This document shows positions 10,689-23,324 of a DNA stretch of 64,000 bases, piece by piece; position 1 is the first letter of the stretch; each line of letters begins with the position of its first letter. The position numbers were made by a program, and so were the translations under genes. A model generated the notes under the pieces. It was not told the origin of the DNA and ran no database searches. It was given only the letters and a program-made list of their open reading frames with translations. The stretch lies in assembly GCA_023101885.1 (NCBI GenBank), contig JALPQD010000401.1:1860001-1924000 (forward strand), written 5' to 3'. Origin of the DNA: Typhlomys cinereus. Its lineage: Eukaryota; Chordata; Mammalia; Rodentia; Platacanthomyidae.

Positions 10689-11112
10689 TGTCATACTTAG
10701 GCACAGGTGTCAACTTGACTGTTGAGAGTTGGCACTCTGGGCACATTTGTGGAGAATTAGTGGTTGGGTTAAGCCGAGAGCAAACCTGCAAGAGATTGTC
10801 TAGCTGATGGGGAAGGCCCAGCCTATGTTGGGTGGGACTAGGTCCTGAACAAATAAATAAAATACTGAGAGTTGGTTGAGGAAGTTGGCATCCTTTTGTA
10901 CACTTGGCCAGACATGCTGTGGCAAGGAAGGATCGTCCCTCTCTCAGCCATTACATAGAGAAGGTTTGGCCAGTTCCCTTGGCCTGGTGTTGGTGCGTGC
11001 TCTCCCATCAAGCTGGACAGATTGTAACTGGACTAGCAGTAAGAAATAAATCCCTTGTTCCCTTAAGCCGTTTGATGGTCATTTATCAGCAACCACGCAG
11101 CAGACTGCAACA
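10689..11112 (+). repeat. LTR-like rodent repeat, copy 2
   Basis: Starts TGTCATACTTAGGCACAG and ends CAGACTGCAACA. It aligns with copy 1 over its whole length with only scattered differences (for example gcaaacctgcaagagattgt in both) and has the same orientation. Confidence 0.72.
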
Positions 11113-12264
11113 GAGGCTTGAAAAAATAAGGCTAAAGAGTGATCAAAGGTGATTCTTAATATCAATTGTTAGCCTCCCCAGGCATATACATTCAAGTATG
11201 CTTGTCTACATATGCTCCACACATGTATGTGCACCTATCCTCATGCAAACACATTCATGCAGGTACCTCATATATACATACATGAAAGAAAAGAAAAAGA
11301 AAATGGCAATAGTTAAACTTATTTGAAGCTTCTTGCCTGAACTTTCAGTAGACTGATTGCTGGTGGATAAGACTTGCTCACAGAAGCTTACGGGCAGATG
11401 CATATTCTTATGACGGTGCTAGGGAAAAGCAGCTCCCTATTCTGGGCTTTGAATCTCTGAATAATCTCATAATTATATATGTCTATGTGAAACACCCACG
11501 TGACTCTGATGAAGGAATTAGGACTCTTTCCCATGAAAGTGTTCTGTAGTCTGGGTATTGTATGCATGATTATTTTTACTTTTAGTAGCTTTTTTGAATA
11601 AAAAAGGGTTTCTTTGTAATAAAGCTACAAAGCAAACAATGCTTTTCATGATGATTAAGAGTCAATACTCTTAACTCCTCCCTTCCTGTTTCACCAATAA
11701 TTGCTTTGCCTTGCAGGTTCTGAAACAATTTCCCTGCAAGAGAAAGGGTAAATCCCAGGGTCTGGAAGCAAAGAGTAAGAATCTGCACAAGAGAAGCTCT
11801 GGAGGAATTATCTTGTGGACACTGGATGCTCCTCACCCACAGCCAGCCCTAGAGGGAGTTGAAAATGCTTGGTGTGTGCTGCACAGAGCTGACCTGTTGG
11901 GTCTGCAGCCCAGCCAGCAGTCCAGACAATGCACTGAGACCACAGATCCCAGCGTCACTGCCTTAAGAGTTCTGGGATGCTGGACAGAAGCGCATCTCTG
12001 CTGGGCAGCAAGAAACACTGTTCTCTCCCATCTGGCCATGAACTCTACATCTACGCCCCTCACTAATCACCTAGGTGCTCACATTTATGGTATACACTCA
12101 GTTCAATTATTAGCAAAAAGTTTACTCTTGGTGTACATGTTATATGTACTCGTTTGTGGATATAAGTGTGTATGTGTGTGGGGGGTAAGTGTGAACATGT
12201 ATGGAGGTCAGAGGTCAATATTCTGTGTCTTTCTGAATCATTTTCTAAATTATTATTATTATTA
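11113..12264. other. Intergenic, no gene seen
   Basis: Contains a loose CA/TG-rich patch near 11200-11290 and a long but unsupported open frame. Nothing else is recognised. Confidence 0.5.
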
Positions 12265-12505
12265 TTTAATACAGGGTCACTCACTGAATCTGGAACTCAC
12301 CAATTTGGCTAGACTGGCTGCCCAGCAAGTCTCAGAGTTCCTTCTCAGTGCTAGAATGACAGGCTTGCACTTTGATGCTTGTTTGTTTTGTTTTTTTCTT
12401 TCTTTTTTCTTTTTAACATGGTATAGGTGCTGGGGATCTGAATTCAGGTGCTCATGTTTGCCTAGCAAGTAGTTTACCAACTGAGCCATCTCCCCAGCTT
12501 TCCCC
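12265..12505 (-). repeat. tRNA-derived rodent SINE (B3/B4-like)
   Basis: Read on the minus strand it begins agctggggagatggctcagt, then aactacttgctaggcaaaca, then a body ending near ctcactgaatctggaactca. An internal pyrimidine-rich stretch (12383-12413) has expanded. Confidence 0.7.

Positions 12506-12512
<7 letters not shown>

Positions 12513-12563
<51 letters not shown>
12513..12563. repeat. (GT)n microsatellite
   Basis: Perfect dinucleotide tract of about 25 units at the 3' end of the minus-strand SINE. Confidence 0.97.
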
Positions 12564-12565
<2 letters not shown>

Positions 12566-12790
12566 AAGAGAGCATTTAAGCGCACAAGCCTATGGAGGCC
12601 AATGAAAACAATGAGAATCATTGTGGATTGCTTTACCTCCTTATTGCTTTGCTTTGGAGTTTCCCAGGTTCTACCTTTCAGGGTGGAATTGTAGACATAT
12701 TTTTTGTTTCACATAGGGTTGAGATTTGAACTCAGGTTCTTTTGCTTTTAAGGCAAAGGTTTTAACCCCTGAACCATTCCCCAGTCCCCA
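12513..12790 (-). repeat. CA-tailed SINE family member, minus strand
   Basis: On the minus strand the head ggggaatggttcaggggtta is followed by aaaagaacctgagttcaaat, the mid-body gtagaacctgggaaactcca, and a (CA)n tail that is the (GT)n at 12513-12563. Same family as 16739-17006 and 34417-34721. Confidence 0.72.
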
Positions 12791-13744
12791 AACTCTCATT
12801 TTTGACATTGTTGAAAGCTCTCTGTACAACACAGTAAAGTGCTGAACTTTTCCATCCTCTGTTGGAACCAGTGGCCTTTCCCTGGAGAACCACTACTGAA
12901 ATAGAAAAAAAAAGCACACTACAGAACAGACGTTTGGTCTAAATAAAAAAGCACTGCTGTTTCGCAGGGATATGTAAATTTACTTTTTGCATCTGCTTAT
13001 GTTAGTCATTTTTTTCCGCACAGCCTTCTTGGAATAATTAGTCACTTTTGATATAGATGCTGATACTTCTTTAGCAGATTTTGTCTACAAGTTCTCTAGT
13101 GATCAGTGACATCACCACAGCCGTTCACTGGATAACATAGATCTACCAACATTTTCTGCAAATTACATAATGATCATTGGCTTCCTTAAAAATCCAAAAG
13201 ACTAATAAATTTTCCATTAACTATGCACTTATTGATCACTCACTTCTTCAGGAATACAAAAGACAATCCTGGTTTTTATACTAAATAGACACTAAGGAAA
13301 AAAAAAGTTCACTGTGGTCAAATTTACTTACTGGTCTTGAAACTTACTGAAGAACAAAAAAGGAATTACTAAATAACCAAGCTGTTATTTAGGATTTCCA
13401 GACCACATAAAGCCACTATTGTATAAGCGTTATACACTTAGGAATGTGTCAAATTCTTTGACTAGTTTTGCTAATTATCTTTTATTTGTAGAAAACATTG
13501 GGAGAGTCCAGGAACATATATACAGTATTCTATAGATTAGCACATATTGAAATTCTTTTTCTTCCATTTCGATACCCGAAGGACAGTTTGATTGGGTATA
13601 AAATCCCGACTTGCATTCTCGACTCTTAAAAGCCTCTTTGTTACTGATTGGCTTTGTATGTTGCTCACAAGAAGTCTGGTGTCATTCACTATTGCTATTA
13701 TCATCCTTACAAATATTTGAACTTTTTACTGGATTCCCTGTGGC
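12791..13744. other. Intergenic, AT-rich, no feature seen
   Basis: No recognisable gene or repeat. Confidence 0.45.
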
Positions 13745-13890
13745 AGGTTGACTAATAGAGCCAGAAAAGTATATTCATGCCCAAATCCCTGGAACATGTG
13801 AATGTCACCTATTTGGGAAATAGTCTTTGAAGAACATCATTGAAAGATTTTGAGACAAAATTGTCCTGGGTTATCCAAATGGGCCTTACA
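13745..13890 (+). repeat. Ancient eutherian repeat fragment
   Basis: The phrases aaatccctggaacatgtgaa and tgtcctgggttatccaaatg match the order of a widespread mammalian repeat (atccctggaacctgtgaata, then tcctggattatccaggtggg) that I know but cannot name with certainty. Confidence 0.45.
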
Positions 13891-13894
13891 TTTG

Positions 13895-14100
13895 ATTGTA
13901 AACATTCTTTTTCTAGTGCATGTAATGTATGTGTGGGGGGTATACATGTACCATGACATACATGTGGAGATCAGAGGACAACTTTGCAGGATCAGTTCAC
14001 TCTTTCCACCTTTACACAGATTCTGGGGATTGAATTCAGATAGTCAGGCTTGTATAGTAAGTGTGTGTGTGAACATGATGTTGGCAAACTGCCATGTGCT
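13895..14100 (-). repeat. Rodent SINE fragment (B3-like), minus strand
   Basis: The plus strand reads tggagatcagaggacaactt, then ctggggattgaattcagata, then gtcaggcttgtatagtaagt. This is the inverted order of a rodent tRNA-derived SINE with a TG-rich end. Confidence 0.6.
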
Positions 14101-15074
14101 GTTTAAGCTCGCGGGATCAGGGTTGTTGCCCCAACTCCAACTTCAGATCTAAGCATGCTGTCTGAAGTATCCTCCATGACCACTTGCCCAGGGACAGGCT
14201 GGTCTCCAGTCAAGTAGGAACATCCCACATCCTTGAAACAGAAGTAAATTGTGAAAGCGAAAACATTCCCAGACACCTTCCCGAAGCTAAAGATCCAGCT
14301 ACTGTTCACCCCATGAGGCAGACAAGCCTGTGGTAAGTTACTGGACACCCACCTAGATAGGGACACTCTGCTCTGCCTGGGCCTCTTGCTTGGGAACCGA
14401 TTGCTACTCAGGGGCTTTACCAGTCATTGCTGCTGCATATTCGTAACCTCTGATTTGATGACATTGCCTATATTTGTTGCATTTGTTCTTTTGCTTGGAA
14501 GCCTCAGTTGAGGGGATACCAGTCATTTCTGCAGCATGTTTCTGAGCCCCCAATTTGACAATATTTGGTTATCTGCTGCTTCTTTCTTTCAGCTATTTAC
14601 TTTCTTCCCTTTGCTTGGTATTTACTTAATAAGCGCAAGCATTCAAAACTGAAAGCATAGCTATTATAGGTCATTGTCCAGGCTCTACAGAACAGCAAGC
14701 ACTTTTACCAGCTGAGTCATCTCGCCTGGCCATGAAACTTTTATTATGTGAATGTCTTAGTTTCCTAGTATATAGAAAATGGAAAGGGGTGCTGCTCCTT
14801 GAGGAACTGGCAATGAAGAGAAAGATGAAACAGGAAGTTTCTAGAAGAAATGAGAGGTAATTGTTCTTATCGTACAAGTCATATCGCAATGAAAACCTTC
14901 ATGTTTATTATCAAGCTACGATTTGAATGTTCCTATGTGTCCCATCTATAAGTATGTGATGTCATAATAATACATTATTGAAAACCTGACTTGTGTGTGC
15001 TACCTTAGCCATCCCTCTATACACTGCTTCCATCCATTCTCAAGATCCTGTCTGCAGCAGTATCTTTGGCTGTC
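14101..15074. other. Intergenic, one SINE scrap
   Basis: A 45-bp minus-strand SINE head lies at 14690-14735 (accagctgagtcatctcgcc). Otherwise no feature is seen. Confidence 0.5.
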
Positions 15075-15400
15075 TGCTTTTATGTAATGAAATAACTTAC
15101 CCTGTGCAATTTAAAACCAGAAATTAGCTGCTGACAGTTTTGGAGCATGGGAGGTTGGATTCAGGGACCAATAGACTTAATGATGGCAATGTTCTTCCAT
15201 GGAAGCTTATTTGTGTTCTAACATGGTGAACAGGACAGATGAAGTTCCTTGTGCCTCTTTCAGAGGATACTGATACCATTCCTGAAGACCTAGCTCCCTC
15301 CAAAGGCTCTGCTTTGCTCCACTAAAGCCCATGTTGTATTGGGGGGCTAATTGGAGGCAGGGCTTACAAACATGCATGCCACAGTCATCTACTGATACAA
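15075..15400. repeat. Diverged interspersed repeat, unclassified
   Basis: Low-grade resemblance (aaattagctgctgacagttt, then a purine- and pyrimidine-mixed body) to the common mammalian repeat seen better at 62755-63250. Limits are uncertain. Confidence 0.3.
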
Positions 15401-16489
15401 TCCAAAATGTCTGCCACCTCTATTGTGTACCTGCCACCACTGGGGTAGGTCTCAGCAGACTACTATTTGCAGCCCAGGCTCAGGCCACAGAAACCTCCGC
15501 TTGAGATGGACAACTGGACCGTGAAGGGCAGCTCTATTATCCACTGATAGTTATGTTCTCCTCGGGGCATGCAAGCCCCTCAAATTGGGCATGTGTCCCT
15601 ATAGTGTTCAACTTTGTACCAAGAAGAGCATTTTCCACCTTCAAAAACTAATTGGCCCCAGTGGGTCGCATCCTTAGGTTACATTCTCTCAGGGGATCCA
15701 GTGTCTGATACACTGCAAACTCCTTGCCCAAGAAGCTCCAAAGTGTTCGTGTTGACTAGTTTATATAAACAGAGGTGTGACAAAGAATCTCCTAGCCTCA
15801 CACCAGGCTATTCTTAGGCTCTGGTAAAGCCCTTGCTCATGAGGTCAGGCGTCATTCTGCCCACCAGACAGGCTAAGAGTCTGTTAGAACAAGGAGCTAT
15901 CGAGAAAGCACAAAGGCCCAATAGTTTTAAGCTGTGTTCTAATGAGCACATTGAATTGAAATGTCACATAAATCTGGTGAGAATCACATTACAAACTTCA
16001 TCCACAATGAAAACTATACTGCTTACCCAAACTAAAGCAAACTAGAATCACATCAGTCTTCACAAGTTAATAGTTCTACCTGGTGGTGGTTTCTTATAGT
16101 ATTTTTAAAACTTCTTTTGAGTCTCTGTGTTTTAAATTAAGAATAACTACCAGAACATTTTGATTCTCATCAAACTCTGTCAGACAGGAATGGATTCTTT
16201 TTAAGCCAGCTTCAAAATAGGATTAGGCTTTTTCAATAATTATGGTGTGAGTTGGGGCTATTTTAGATGCACAAACATCAGGGGCATATGTTTGAGATCT
16301 CAGATCACCACTGGTAAACTAGTTTGGCAAACAATGGATGATTTGGAATCATTTCTCCAAAATGTGGTTCTTAGGTATTTCATACTCTGATTGTACAGCT
16401 GATATAACTGCGTATCTGCAACACACCTCACACTCTCATAGCACTGTCCTGTTTTATAACAACCTTACAAAGTGTTAACAGTTCCACCC

Positions 16490-16492
<3 letters not shown>
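15401..16492. other. Intergenic, no feature seen
   Basis: Only short open frames and no exon-like block. Confidence 0.45.

Positions 16493-16545
<53 letters not shown>
16493..16545. repeat. (GA)n microsatellite
   Basis: Nearly perfect GA tract with one AA interruption, running into GTGT. Confidence 0.97.
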
Positions 16546-16607
16546 TGTGTAAGTCTTTAGCAAGTAAGTGAGAACTGATCACAAGTTGATCTGACTTTAA
16601 AGGCTAA

Positions 16608-16738
16608 TCTGGGCCTGGCCCATCATGGCATACCACTGCTTGGAAGACACAAACCAGGATTATGAGTTGGAGGTCAGCTCTAGTTTCATGGCCAGTTTGA
16701 GGCCAGCCCAAGGTACCTTAAAAATAAAAATAAAAAAA
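16608..16738 (+). repeat. B1-like SINE (7SL-derived)
   Basis: The order cctggcccatcatggcatac, aaccaggattatgagttgga, gtttgaggccagcccaaggt and an A-rich tail is that of B1. It is diverged. Confidence 0.7.
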
Positions 16739-16967
16739 AGGTGTGAGAGATGGCTCAGGGGTTAAGATGCTGTCTCTCAAACAGAAGGTCCTAAGTTAGG
16801 ATCCCAAGTCCCAGGTAAAAAATGCCAGGCAGAAATGGCGGAACTTGCACTTCCAGCCCTGGTGGGCGGAGCCTGGGAAATCCCAGAGAGAAGCAAGGAA
16901 GTAGAAACAATCCAGAATGATTCCTGAAGTCACCTTGGTTTTCCATAAGGACACACAATGCCCTCTG

Positions 16968-17003
<36 letters not shown>

Positions 17004-17006
17004 TTA
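16739..17006 (+). repeat. CA-tailed SINE family member
   Basis: The tRNA-derived head gagatggctcaggggttaag leads to aaaaaatgccaggcagaaat, ggcggagcctgggaaatccc, ggaagtagaaacaatccaga, tgaagtcaccttggttttcc and a (CA)n tail (16971-16999). It follows a B1 copy directly. This is one of the best-preserved full copies of the family. Confidence 0.85.
16971..16999. repeat. (CA)n microsatellite
   Basis: Perfect CA tract forming the tail of the SINE. Confidence 0.97.
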
Positions 17007-19379
17007 AAAAAATAAAAAATATCCTGAAACACAAGCTTTGTGAAGCATGTTCAGCTACAGTTTGCACACATTCATCTCATTTGTATTCTAGCAGTTTCTT
17101 CTCTAATCATTTTTTCCACACTATGCACATTTAGGGAGGGGGTTTTGTAGGTGATAAAAAATAGCTGAAATAATTTCCATTTGCCAAGAAGAAGTAATTT
17201 GACGATAATTATATAGAAAGCTTCTTAAACCTAGATATTTACCTTAGGACTGAATTTATACTTAAATAACTTGCGTTAATATTGGGTATCATGAATTCTG
17301 CATTAAGAAACCGAGAAGCCACATCTGGCAGCTATACAATCTTCTCAAAGCATGGAAATTATTTCTAAAGATACACATTATTTTTCAAAGCATAGTCAGT
17401 AACTAGATTCAGACTTGTGGTTTAGTTTAATAGTTGGAAGTGCCCGTTTGGGATGGGACAGGCACTTAGACAAATTTAGGAAAAACCAACTTACCTGCAG
17501 AAAAGTTGATTTCAGAGGACTCACCCCACCCCCAGTAGCTCCTAAATGTTTGTTTTTTTTCTGAGTTTCCAACTCCACTATCTTATGTTTCCATGTTGAA
17601 AATACTTTAATGTGTTTTTTCCTTTGAGTGTCAATTAGTACTCTTCTTAATGTAACATGTTTCCCTGGAATGCATTTTAATTATTTTTGTATAGTATAAA
17701 CTGAAACATGCACATTTTGTATATTGTGCTTTTTTTGTGGACATCTGCAGTGTGATCCAGTTGTTTTCCATCCTCTGGTTGCACTGACCTAGGGAATGTT
17801 GGTCATATTAAACTTAAACATGAACACTCTTTAATTAAAATTAACTTCTAAATGTTTATAGGAGTATGTGCTGTGAAGATATGTGAAATTTGTAATATTT
17901 TTGTCATAAACTATACTGTTAATTACTATAATATAATAAAAGTAGTTATGGTGACAATGATTAAAAAAATCAAAAAACAGCAAACAAAAACCCCTATTCT
18001 GGCTACTAGATAATGTTACCTTTCTACATGTGCTGACATGTGTGGAACTGAACTGTCATTTTATGACTTTTTACTTCCTTTGGTATTCTTGCAGGGTGGT
18101 TTCTTGAAGTGGGATGGATGTACTGCATAGCCCTTAGTACTCATTCCTACCTTCCTATCATGCGCTCTCTACTGCCAGAGCTGGAAGTCTAGAACCATAT
18201 ATACATATATCTCAGTCTTAACTTGCAGCTGGAATACTCATTGTGAATGAGGTTCACCTTGCAAGAGAACTGTAAGTCAGAAGTGAGGCAGAAGCCATCT
18301 TAATTGTTGATTTGACTGTAACCATTGATACAAGTGATGTATAGAGTTGAGACTTGCGGAAGCAGTGGCGGTGTTCAGTCACTGATGTCACAGGTGTTGA
18401 AAGAGATAGTTAAGGTGGGGATGGATGCTAGCGACTTTCTGACGAGGTTTCAGCTATTGCACGGGCGCACTCAGAGGTGATGTTTCCTGGTTTCCCACCT
18501 TCATGGTATTGACAGAGGCAGAAGCAACTGTAGGTCTGGCTCCTTCATCCTTCCCACAAAAGCACCTGCCTCTCTTTCTGCTTAAAATAGCCACCGTGGT
18601 TTTTGCTTCCTGCAACTGAGCTCTGCAGATACATACTGTTTTCTCTCTTTCCATGTAACTGCTGATCTTTGCAACTGCCAACCTCACAATCAATCTTGTA
18701 AACACTAAAATAATAGCTTTGAGTAGCTCTCTTGCTCCCCTATACCTTTATCCCACTTTATTTTTCTTCATGGCATGTCACCGAAAGACTGTTTTTATTT
18801 ATTGGTTGAACATCCCCCTCACCACTGGAATTTATGTTCCATTAGGCGTTCTCTTCACTTCTGTGTAGCTAAAACTGAGTGCCAACAAATTCTGAAAACT
18901 CAATAATGTTGAATGAATGAAATCTGCATACCTCTTATACTCATGTATTAGTAGTTTCGTTAACAGTATTCCCTCAATCCCTCCTTATGAAGCTTGAATG
19001 TTTAGCATCTTCAAAAGAACTTAATGCAGCATGCATCCTCTGGTCTCGGCTTATATTTAAGGCAGCTAATTCCTTAGGTTGCCCGAGACATTTCCAATCT
19101 TAGTACTAAGAATCCCAGGTTCTGGGGGATTTTCCACCTGAATGAATTGCATTCATAGCTTGGACTGATACTGCCGTAAACTTATCTTGTAAACAATGCT
19201 TTTGAAAGTCAACCCAGCCCATGGTTTCCTTCACATATCACAGTCCTGTTGCCAGGTGATTCCTAAAGCCACCTGGTACAATTTGAACAATAATTTTGGA
19301 TGCCACTGTGCCTTTTCCCCTAAAATTCTAATGTGCTTTTGCAATATTTCAAAGTTGGGCCCATGAAGTCTTTTGGTAT
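17007..19379. other. Intergenic, no gene seen
   Basis: AT-rich over much of its length. No exon-like block and no repeat that I can name. Confidence 0.45.
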
Positions 19380-19925
19380 TTCACAGTCACTTAAACATAG
19401 GATCGTTGGACCCTGACAGGATACAGCCTAGAGCAGTGAACAGCTGTGGACAGCAACGGCCAGTCAGAATGAGGAGTACTAGTGACACTGCAATGCTCAC
19501 CCAGGATCAGGCCAACGAAATCTCTCCCCATCCTAAGGCTCGAGAACTCACTGCAATGAGACTTTACCAGACCTGCATAATGACTGACATACCAACAAGT
19601 CCCCATAGACTAGAAAGCATCTCAGGAGAGATAATTTCATGCAGTGGAAACTTTGGGGCTAGGGCTGAATGAAGGGGAATGCCCCTATCAGTGGGATAGC
19701 CCGAGGAGGGGCCACTTGGTATGTCACAGAGGCCTGAACCTTGACAAAAGTAGAGAAGTCCGAAGGAACCCTGGGGCCCACAGAAGTGAACAAGCAGGAA
19801 GGTGGAGGGAGTGGGATGGATCGATGAAGGGAGGGGAGAGGGGGATGCTAAAAAGGAGGGTAGAAAGGAGGCAGGGATAAGTACTTAATAGGCTTGTAAA
19901 ATCAGGAAAAACTTATAAAAATAAT
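19380..19925 (+). mobile_element. 5'-truncated L1 fragment (3' UTR)
   Basis: Shares aaatctctccccatcctaag and the following order with the 3' UTR of the L1 at 2223-8662. It then has the purine-rich stretch (agggagtgggatggatcgat, then gggaggggagagggggatgc) and the terminal taataggcttgtaaaatcag. The tail is decayed, so this is an older copy. Confidence 0.75.
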
Positions 19926-20369
19926 GATCATTGGGCTTTCCCAGAGAAAAGATGCCATGATGAAAAATAAACTCTGGTTTTACAGCAATGAGGAGTGTTG
20001 GCAGATGAAAGAGCAGTTCATTGAGAATATCTGCCCATGTTAGTTCTCAGAGTAAATAAAGCCTTGCTCAACATTAGTCACAAGATTCAACCCCAGCTGG
20101 CTGCTGACATTGTCCAGAAACTTCAGGCAGCATGTCCCACTATAATGAAAGCATCTGAAATGTCTTCGAACTGGTGCCTTAGAGACTTTAGTTAACAAGA
20201 GCATCTTCAGATACAAACTCCAAGCTTCATGCAGATGAACATGTAGGGATATCCTTTCTCTTTGATGATTCACATAGATGGATGTTGTTGAGGTTTAGAT
20301 TTCAATACATGTTTTTTCTTAAGCAAAACTGAAACTTAGAGATGCTATTGGTCTGGAAAAAAAAGGGTG

Positions 20370-20393
20370 TTTTTTTTTTTTTTTTTTTTTTTT
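20370..20393. repeat. Poly(T) run, 24 bases
   Basis: Unbroken T run. It would be a poly(A) tail on the minus strand, but no element or duplication that explains it is evident. Confidence 0.95.
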
Positions 20394-20401
20394 GCACCTG
20401 C

Positions 20402-20435
20402 AAAAACAGCCATGTTGCTAAAAGCAACTGTTTTT
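20402..20435. other. Inverted repeat (hairpin)
   Basis: Arms aaaaacag + ttgct (20402-20409 and 20415-20419) pair with agcaa + ctgttttt (20423-20435): 13 bp in all, a 5-base bulge (ccatg) on one side and a 3-base loop. It lies 8 bp from the poly(T) run. Confidence 0.7.
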
Positions 20436-22117
20436 ACGCTACAGGTCAGTGGGTGTGACGGCAGGGGATTCTCCAGCAGTGAGTATCAGGGGTCAATCCA
20501 ACTGCAGTTCCACCATCTCAGCACGATGCATTCCAGGGAGCAGACTGTCTGAAACATGTTCATGGAGCAGATAAGGAGAATGTGAGCAAACCTCAAGAGA
20601 GTAGCTTACTTAGCGGCACAAAGCGCACACTGCCCTCCTTGGTCAACACAGTTTTACCAAACTATGCGAACTCTTAACTTTTAAAACATGTATTAAAACA
20701 TGTATTTATTACATTTTGTGATGCTGGACCCAGGGCTCTGAGCACGCCAGGCAAGCGTGCTACATGAACTGCGAACCCAACTCTACATTATGTAAACTGT
20801 GAAATACCCAAGCTCTTGACTCGTCCACAGCATGACCTGAGTTCTTGGACAGACTTATCATTTTTGCTAAAAGCAGCTATTCGGCCTAACCACTTCCTTC
20901 CTTTCAGGCACTATTTTCAGAAGCAAAGACAGAGCCTCTGCACCTGCTGTTGGCTACAGAAGCGACCCTCAATGGGACCCTCATTTATGCTTCAGCAGAA
21001 CTGGCTGAGACCTTGTGTCCTGTTCTCTTGACACAGAAGGGATAGGAGAGGGGACACAGGGAGCGACTGGCTGGTGGTTTCCTGGCCTTGATCCACTTGT
21101 GAGGATGTGAGGGAGGGAGGGATGCTGTCTCCAGGGGCTTATAGATTCAGTGGGATGTGCAGACATTCTCTCGGTGTCCCAAGAAGGGATCTACTGTACC
21201 TTGGATGCAGAGGGGGAGCTGCTTCCAGACTCAGCTTCCTGTCCCAGGGCTCTGAGAAATCAAGCTGACAATGGGTTTGTGAAGTCATGGAGTTTCAGTG
21301 CACACAACCAGCTAAAACCAGTTTCTGCCTATATTCTCTTTCTGAGCCCAAACTAGCAGGGACATTGGATATTCCTCCCACTCCCGCATGCCAAAAGCCC
21401 ATTGTGGCTATCTGTTTGCCAGCCTTTCCTAGGTTTTGTGTCTGCCTTCAGTAGACACCTGGCAGAAGGCCAAGGTGTTTATTTTCTCCGCTGACCTGGG
21501 TCTGTTTGTCCAAAGCTAGAATAACAGGGACTTTTAAAGCTTAATGAATTCAATACTGGAAGTGCAGCTTCAAGCACACCTGGGGATAAGGGTCTACCTC
21601 TCAGAATCAGGAGCAAAAGAGGCCATTTGGGGCATAACACTTGCTCATTCATATGCAAAAATACTTTCAAAAGCACAGACTTGCAGACTCAGAATCCTGA
21701 AACCAATCCTCATCTTCCTCCTTGCTAAAAAACATTTCTCAGTAGTGGTTTTGTCATTGTACACTTGTGGTAATTCACATGTGGTGAATCAAACAGACAC
21801 AAAAAAATCTTATTTTAGGGTTTACATTTGTATTTCTTATCCATGAATATTGCTTCTTTTCTACAGATACATTCAAACAGACTAAACATGCCCTGGCTCA
21901 TCCAAATCTGGAGAAGTGTTTTGGTTGAGTACGAATTTATGGAGACTCTCATTTGGGTTCAGGTGCTGGGTTCGTCCAGCCTTTCTGCTTGCCATGGAGT
22001 TAGCAGTCAAAGGCCATGTGAGGAGCTTTGTTATCAAGGGTGTGGGCTTCATACTGGTTGCAGAGAATGGAAACTATTGTCACAAAGGAAGTTAGCTACA
22101 TTGCTGTTTAAACACAA

Positions 22118-22118
<1 letters not shown>
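20436..22118. other. Intergenic, one ID-like element
   Basis: Apart from the ID-like copy at 20712-20782, I see no feature. Confidence 0.45.
20712..20782 (-). repeat. ID-like SINE, minus strand
   Basis: The plus strand reads gctggacccagggctctgag, then gccaggcaagcgtgctacat, the reverse of the ID/BC1 order (box A, then the gcaagcgcaaggccctgggt region). Confidence 0.65.

Positions 22119-22172
<54 letters not shown>
22119..22172. repeat. (CA)n microsatellite
   Basis: Perfect CA tract of about 27 units. Confidence 0.97.
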
Positions 22173-22176
<4 letters not shown>

Positions 22177-22723
22177 CAAACCCATCATAAAAACCCTATC
22201 AGCACAAACAGATGCTAACCAAATGAAGCATGCAGGTCCAGCATTTCCTCTTAAGTGCCAGCAGCGAGCTGTGTGGCTTGCGTCCTGAGCTGCCCATCTT
22301 GTTTGTTTTGCTTCCTTCCACCCCAGGCATTATGTAACTCACCAGCTCCTGGCAAGTGTTACTCGATAATAATGCAACCTTTCTCAGAGATATCTGAAGC
22401 ATAATTGCGTTTTATTGGAGTTTTATTAGCAATGGCATATCACCGTGGAAGCCTCAAGCACGTGTCACTGAATCCCAAATTCTGGCCCCTCTGGTGAGGT
22501 TCAGCCAGTTTGGCTCCCACCGCAGACAGGGAATGAGGCCGTGGCCTGGGGTCTGGGGACCTGTCCGGTGTGAGTTGCGTTGCTCAGAATGGAAGAGACA
22601 AGAACAGAGAGCAGAGCCGCCTCAATCCTTCGGGGCTGTGCCACGTGATTCAGGGCCAGCTTCTATTACTGGGTTTTTGCTGCTATTGTTTTACTTTGTT
22701 AAAACAAAACAAAACATAAGAAA

Positions 22724-22905
22724 AACCAGGGCATGTGAGATGGCTCTGTGGATAAAAGTGCTTGCCATGTAAGCCTAATGACCTGACTTGCATCCCAGGA
22801 ACCCATGCGGAAATAGAGAACCAACACCACAAAGCTGTCCTTCGATCTCCACACACACCCTTGCATTAGTTAAATAAAATTAAATAATAATAATAATAAA
22901 TCAAG
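22724..22905 (+). repeat. RSINE1/B4-like SINE
   Basis: The order gagatggctctgtggataaa, agtgcttgccatgtaagcct, aatgacctgacttgcatccc, gtccttcgatctccacacac and an AATAAT-rich tail matches rodent RSINE1/B4. Confidence 0.78.
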
Positions 22906-23324
22906 GTGAATAATAGGGTTTTATTATAAATTTTAAAACACCCTCACTGTGCCCACTATGGCCTTACAACTGCTCCTTCCACTGAGAAGATACTGTCACA
23001 AACACCCCCTACAACGGTGCTTTTCATGGAAGCAAGTGACCACCTGTGTGAGGCATTTCCCTCAGCCCACCAGACAGCACACCAACCAATCCACTGATCT
23101 CCCTTCAGGAAGATAAGTTTATGGCTACTAGTAAGATCTGCAGTCATCCTTGGAGAGATAGAAATAAAAAAATAGCCTTTGTCCCTTCATAAAAGCAAGA
23201 ACTTTTTCAAACATTAACTTAGCAATCTCTTCCCAACCCCCCAGGAGAGACAGCTAAGTGTTACCCTTTAGAAGCATGAGAGGTTAGGAAGAGGGTTTTT
23301 TCAAGTAAGTTCAGGGCTAACTCA

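Noticed and set aside
9590..11112. A complete provirus with paired LTRs
   Set aside because: The 0.7-kb spacer has no primer binding site, gag or pol resemblance, and the flanks do not show one shared duplication.
11711..12472. Plus-strand open frame of 253 codons
   Set aside because: Its 3' part runs through a minus-strand SINE and a pyrimidine tract, and the rest shows no domain, splice context or family resemblance. A chance open frame.
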